Assembly: GCA_947496465.1 (NCBI GenBank)
Contig: CANMCX010000002.1
Coordinates: 774,320 to 838,319, forward strand
Reading direction: 5' to 3'
Length of the DNA: 64,000 nt
From: Marinifilum_A sediminis
Lineage (GTDB): Bacteria; Bacteroidota; Bacteroidia; Bacteroidales; Marinifilaceae
The stretch's first letter is position 1; each line of letters begins with the position of its first letter. The notes under the pieces were generated by a model. The model saw nothing but the letters and a program-made list of their open reading frames with translations. It was not told the origin of the DNA and did not search any database. Both the position numbers and the translations under genes were made by a program. This document shows, in pieces, positions 61,032 through 64,000 of this stretch.

Positions 61032-62156
61032 TTATTGATTTCTGATTTTATTTCCCAGAATAAAACCAAATATTCCTGTCATAAGGATGCCAATAGTTGT
61101 TTGAATGACATTTAAGAAATCTATAAATGGAGAAATACTTTTAACCTCTGCTGGTGACATGGCAACCATATTTTTAAAGCTTACACCTACAGCTTTAATA
61201 TAAGTTGGCATTGATATAACTGGAGATGCGTAGTAAAAATAAGCAAAAACGAAAATAACGAAGATGTATGTAAATATCATTCTACTTATGCTCTCGCCGT
61301 ATCCAAACATGATATCCAATAGAAAGTTCCAGATTATAGCAATTAGCTTTTTGAATTTATAGAGTACCGAACCTCCATTTAATTCTGTTATCATTCGCTT
61401 GCGCTCCATCTTTTTCCCCTGAACGTAAGCCCAATTTGCATCACCTAAAAATCCCTTACTCATCCATAAACCATTCAAACTTTTATAAATATCCTCTGCA
61501 TCAGCAAAGCGAGATTTTAATGAATTTTCCGGATTCCAATCCGACGTACAGTTTAATTGATTGTTCGTTCTTACACCAGTGCCATAAGTATTCCAATCAA
61601 CCAGAAATGTTCGGTAAACATCCTTGCTTTGTTGTAATATCTTATTGCCAAAAATATTCTCCTTTCGGATAGTCGACCCCTCATCAAAATAGGTATAGTA
61701 CAAACTACTATTGCTGATTTTAGACTTTCGAAAAATACCTACACCAATAAAAAAAGCCCTGTAAAAATCACAAAAATCTATTTTAGCAGCTTCGAAAGTT
61801 ACCTGACTAATCTCAGAGTATCTAAAGTCGCACCAGGATAAAGATGCCTTACGAAATCGACAACTAATCAACTTGCAATTTTTAAAAGAAATCCTGGATA
61901 AATTGGAAATGCTGACTTCTTTACAAGTATCAAAATTGCAATTCTCCAGAGTAGCACCATCGAAGGATACATTTTCAAGCACTGCATCTTTAAAATTCAC
62001 ATTTCGAAGCAATCGCTCCTCTTGATCCTCTCTTGCGAACCTCACATTTTTTAGTACGCATCCCGAAAAATTATAAGCATTAACATCAAGTTGAGATAGA
62101 TCAACATCTTCAAGCTGTTTATGCGTTATTTGTTGCGATAATTCTTGTAAGTTCAT
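61032..62156 (-). CDS. Pentapeptide-repeat protein with ion-channel-like C-terminus
   Basis: 374 residues. The N-terminal half (about 20-150) is built of pentapeptide repeats around L/F at the centre (NFSGCVLKNVRF, NFKDAVLENVSF, SFKNCKLISCRF). The remaining part has a helical segment and two C-terminal transmembrane helices (about 290-310 and 345-370). These flank a segment resembling a pore re-entrant loop (FKNMVAMSPAEVKS), as in Ion_trans_2-type channels, but without a canonical selectivity filter. Channel activity is only inferred. Confidence 0.82.
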   Translation of the reverse strand: MNLQELSQQITHKQLEDVDLSQLDVNAYNFSGCVLKNVRFAREDQEERLLRNVNFKDAVLENVSFDGATLENCNFDTCKEVSISNLSRISFKNCKLISCRFRKASLSWCDFRYSEISQVTFEAAKIDFCDFYRAFFIGVGIFRKSKISNSSLYYTYFDEGSTIRKENIFGNKILQQSKDVYRTFLVDWNTYGTGVRTNNQLNCTSDWNPENSLKSRFADAEDIYKSLNGLWMSKGFLGDANWAYVQGKKMERKRMITELNGGSVLYKFKKLIAIIWNFLLDIMFGYGESISRMIFTYIFVIFVFAYFYYASPVISMPTYIKAVGVSFKNMVAMSPAEVKSISPFIDFLNVIQTTIGILMTGIFGFILGNKIRNQ

Positions 62157-62205
62157 ATATGCTATTATGTATTAATTACAATCCACACTCCTTGTTCTCT
62201 TAAAA

Positions 62206-62673
62206 TTAAATCTCACCTACTTCTAAATCCAATTGCAAACCATTTTCTTTCGCTTTTTTATCTTTTTCCTGTCCTAATACCATGCCTATAACCAAACCTA
62301 TTGGTAATCCCATTCCAATAAATGCCATATTATCTAAGCTCTGACTAAACAAAACACCAATTGGAAGACCAAATACGCACATCCCCAAAGCTGTCCATAA
62401 GTTCTGATAGTGTGATTTTGTCACCAATTTTAATTCCTTCTCTATCAATTGCAAGATTTTATTCTGTTCCGATCTTATTTGCAACACATACTTAGAATCG
62501 CTGCATTCAATGGCATTCAATTGATCAATGCTGGCGTTTATCAAATCTATAATTTCTTCTGGAATTTCTCGTGATCGCAATTCGCTCAACAGTTTCATAA
62601 AAACCTGATGTACTTTTAGCTGCTTCGGATTTTGCTGTATGCTATTCCGCATATTTAATTGATTAATCGGCAT
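62206..62673 (-). CDS. Small two-helix membrane protein, unknown function
   Basis: 155 residues from the ATG at 62673 (AGAAAGAAG upstream). The soluble helical N-terminal part (about 1-100) contains LLSELRSREIPEEIIDLINASIDQ. Two membrane helices (about 94-108 and 114-132) follow, with a Gly-rich second helix (FIGMGLPIGLVIGMVLG). The end is acidic. No named family. The start overlaps the previous gene's 3' end by 11 bases, so the two are translationally coupled. Confidence 0.65.
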   Translation of the reverse strand: MPINQLNMRNSIQQNPKQLKVHQVFMKLLSELRSREIPEEIIDLINASIDQLNAIECSDSKYVLQIRSEQNKILQLIEKELKLVTKSHYQNLWTALGMCVFGLPIGVLFSQSLDNMAFIGMGLPIGLVIGMVLGQEKDKKAKENGLQLDLEVGEI

Positions 62674-62869
62674 GTACTTCTTTCTTTTTGTTTGATTTTC
62701 TAAATAATATCTCAAGCAATAAACCAAGACCAACACCTATAAAGAAGCCAGCCATTAAATTCATGAATTCCCCATCAATTAACACATAACCTTCTTTTAA
62801 TAACAACTTGAAGGAAATCGCAATTGCAATGAATAAGGGTAAAATAATCAATTTTGTTTTGCGTTTCAT
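62663..62869 (-). CDS. Small membrane protein, unknown function
   Basis: 68 residues from the ATG at 62869 (an upstream extension is less likely). Two hydrophobic stretches (about 8-22 and 36-56) with FMNLMAGFFIGVGLGLLLEILF in the second. Highly basic end. No family. It is followed by the overlapping 155-residue gene and preceded by a 79-residue gene after 19 bases, forming a tight cluster. Confidence 0.55.
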   Translation of the reverse strand: MKRKTKLIILPLFIAIAISFKLLLKEGYVLIDGEFMNLMAGFFIGVGLGLLLEILFRKSNKKKEVHAD

Positions 62870-62888
62870 AATTATAGGTTTATTGTTC

Positions 62889-63128
62889 TTACTTAAATCT
62901 GATAGTATATGTAAATCCACTGGGAATAAACTTAAATTTACTATCCACAATTTGATGTTCATTAAAGTCCGTAGTCTTCAAAAATTTATCTATTTCCTTT
63001 TCCAATCTCCTGGTTGCAGTTCCCTTTCCTGCAAAACCACCTGTATAAATGGTCATTTTATATTCATTCGGATTGCCATTGGGTACAAATCCTTCTCCAT
63101 CTATTGCTGTCGCGTTAAAAAATCCCAT
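62889..63128 (-). CDS. Small soluble protein, unknown function
   Basis: 79 residues without membrane helices. It begins MGFFNATAIDGEGFVPNG and contains YKMTIYTGGFAGKGTATRRLEKEIDKFLK. The beta/alpha alternation suggests a small folded domain. No family is recognised. Coding is supported by close spacing to the two downstream genes. Confidence 0.6.
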   Translation of the reverse strand: MGFFNATAIDGEGFVPNGNPNEYKMTIYTGGFAGKGTATRRLEKEIDKFLKTTDFNEHQIVDSKFKFIPSGFTYTIRFK

Positions 63129-63188
63129 TTGTTCTATTGTTATAGTTGAGCGGTGTCGCCCTTAAGTTTTGATATGTGCATGGCGTTT

Positions 63189-63893
63189 TTACTTTTCGTC
63201 TTTGTACAATTTCTCATATATTTCCATGTCCCAACCTGGATAGCATGGAAATGAATTTTCATCTCTAATAATTTTCCCATTCTTATATTTAACGAAAGCT
63301 TTCGGGTTATAATCAGAATCGAATGTTATCCAATCTCCATGTTTCTTATCGTTTTTCCAAGTTCCCTGACTTTCAAAATAACCGTAATACTTAAAATTAA
63401 TTTCTATACCATGCTTCTTACCATTCTGATAATCTACAATTTGTCTTATTCTCTTGTTTGGGTAATAAAAACATAGCCTGCCATGAAATTGATTATTGCC
63501 TTCTTCATCTATGTGAAAGTTTATTTTATATTTTATGTCTCCATCTGGATAATATGCTTCTAATCTGTATAAGCGTTTTACATCTACATGTTTAGCTGAG
63601 TTAATTTTATCTAAATTTAAGGAGTCAATAATTTTAAAATATTCAATATTATTTGATTCATTTAAAGAAACAATAAGAGTGTCATGTGATACCTGCCACT
63701 TTCCTTTTTCATATTTATCAGCGTATTCATAAATTGGTGTGTAGTGTGCTGTTGAGTCAGGAAAGAGTCTTAAAAAATATCCATGAACAACACCACAAGA
63801 TTTTGACCAATATTTACCACTCAAATCGCTCTGAGCTGTTAGGGTTGACAAAAAACTCAGTATAAATGCGATGTTTAAAATAAGTTTCTTCAT
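63189..63893 (-). CDS. YwqK-like repeat protein, secreted
   Basis: 234 residues. A signal peptide (MKKLILNIAFILSFLSTLTAQ) is followed by repeats of the YwqK/MORN-like type: NNQFHGRLCFYYPNKRIRQIVDYQNGKKHGIEINF and SQGTWKNDKKHGDWITFDSD, each with the xxGKKHG turn. YwqK proteins are listed as antitoxin-like in annotation pipelines, but their role in Bacteroidota is unknown. It is the first gene of the minus-strand cluster. Confidence 0.75.
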   Translation of the reverse strand: MKKLILNIAFILSFLSTLTAQSDLSGKYWSKSCGVVHGYFLRLFPDSTAHYTPIYEYADKYEKGKWQVSHDTLIVSLNESNNIEYFKIIDSLNLDKINSAKHVDVKRLYRLEAYYPDGDIKYKINFHIDEEGNNQFHGRLCFYYPNKRIRQIVDYQNGKKHGIEINFKYYGYFESQGTWKNDKKHGDWITFDSDYNPKAFVKYKNGKIIRDENSFPCYPGWDMEIYEKLYKDEK

Positions 63894-64000
63894 TTATATT
63901 TAGGTTATCACAGCCTTGCAGCTAACGGCAGTTTGTCTAAAAACTGATTAAACTGCTCAATTAAGCTTTAAATATAGCAGTTTTAAGGATACATAAAAAT

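Noticed and set aside
63905..63945. Integron attC site
   Set aside because: GTTAGCT does not fit GTTRRRY (C where a purine is needed) and no paired simple site or integrase is visible.

Overview
The window is chromosomal DNA of a low-GC (roughly mid-30s %) member of the Bacteroidota. This rests on several signs: a Bat aerotolerance operon, a GLPGLI protein next to a CarboxypepD_reg/beta-barrel outer-membrane protein, SigZ, and many upstream elements of the Bacteroidota -7 type TAnnTTTG. The eukaryote-like citrate synthase/aconitase pair and the AT-rich style suggest a marine Marinilabiliales/Marinifilaceae-type organism, but the genus is an inference. No tRNA, rRNA, transposase, phage gene or CRISPR array was found. 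Nearly everything looks like core or lineage-conserved chromosome.

Layout. 1-2.5 kb: end of a TPR protein, a DUF368 (PopT-type) polyprenyl-phosphate transporter and aroE. 2.6-6.3 kb (minus): GLPGLI protein and outer-membrane barrel. 6.5-8.0 kb: three small membrane proteins of unknown function, followed by a phased 21-bp repeat array. 8.0-9.3 kb (minus): truA and an RNase H-like gene. 9.5-18.1 kb: complete Bat operon (moxR, DUF58, membrane protein, batA, batB, batC, batD, batE). 18-25.2 kb: aldose-1-epimerase-like protein, Old Yellow Enzyme, U32 protein, AlbA_2 protein, a probable 6S RNA, then TatD-tcdA-ogt. 25.4-27.2 kb: a 597-residue cysteine-rich protein of unknown function, followed by an orphan candidate small RNA. 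27.7-31.3 kb (minus): aconitase and citrate synthase, both of mitochondrial type.

31.7-40.1 kb: phosphodiesterase, prfC and a thioesterase, a DUF438/hemerythrin/PAS protein, an LpxH-like phosphoesterase with a VC2487-type glycosyltransferase, a lipoprotein, sigZ, and a 12-cysteine mini-protein. 40.3-47.4 kb: a second MoxR-DUF58 module (RDD divergent from SpoIIM-like, multi-TM protein, DUF4129, DUF4350, MoxR, DUF58). 47.4-56.8 kb: cyclophilin lipoprotein, HAD hydrolase, PPP-type phosphatase, class V aminotransferase, acyl-CoA synthetase, alkaline phosphatase and YibE/F. 56.8-63.9 kb (all minus): two-CW protein, DUF1835 protein, secreted serine hydrolase and alpha/beta hydrolase, a pentapeptide-repeat/channel-like protein, three tiny overlapping or closely spaced genes and a YwqK-like protein.

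How genes work together. Two separate MoxR/DUF58 chaperone-VWA type modules lie about 30 kb apart. Acn and GltA form the entry of the TCA cycle in one operon. PrfC and TruA/TcdA/U32/RNase H are translation and RNA-modification functions. The most interesting unexplained items are the 25.4 kb cysteine-rich protein with its palindromic upstream element, the 12-Cys protein next to sigZ, the probable 6S RNA, the orphan terminator-delimited unit at 27.4-27.6 kb, and a family of heptamer-phased intergenic repeats.
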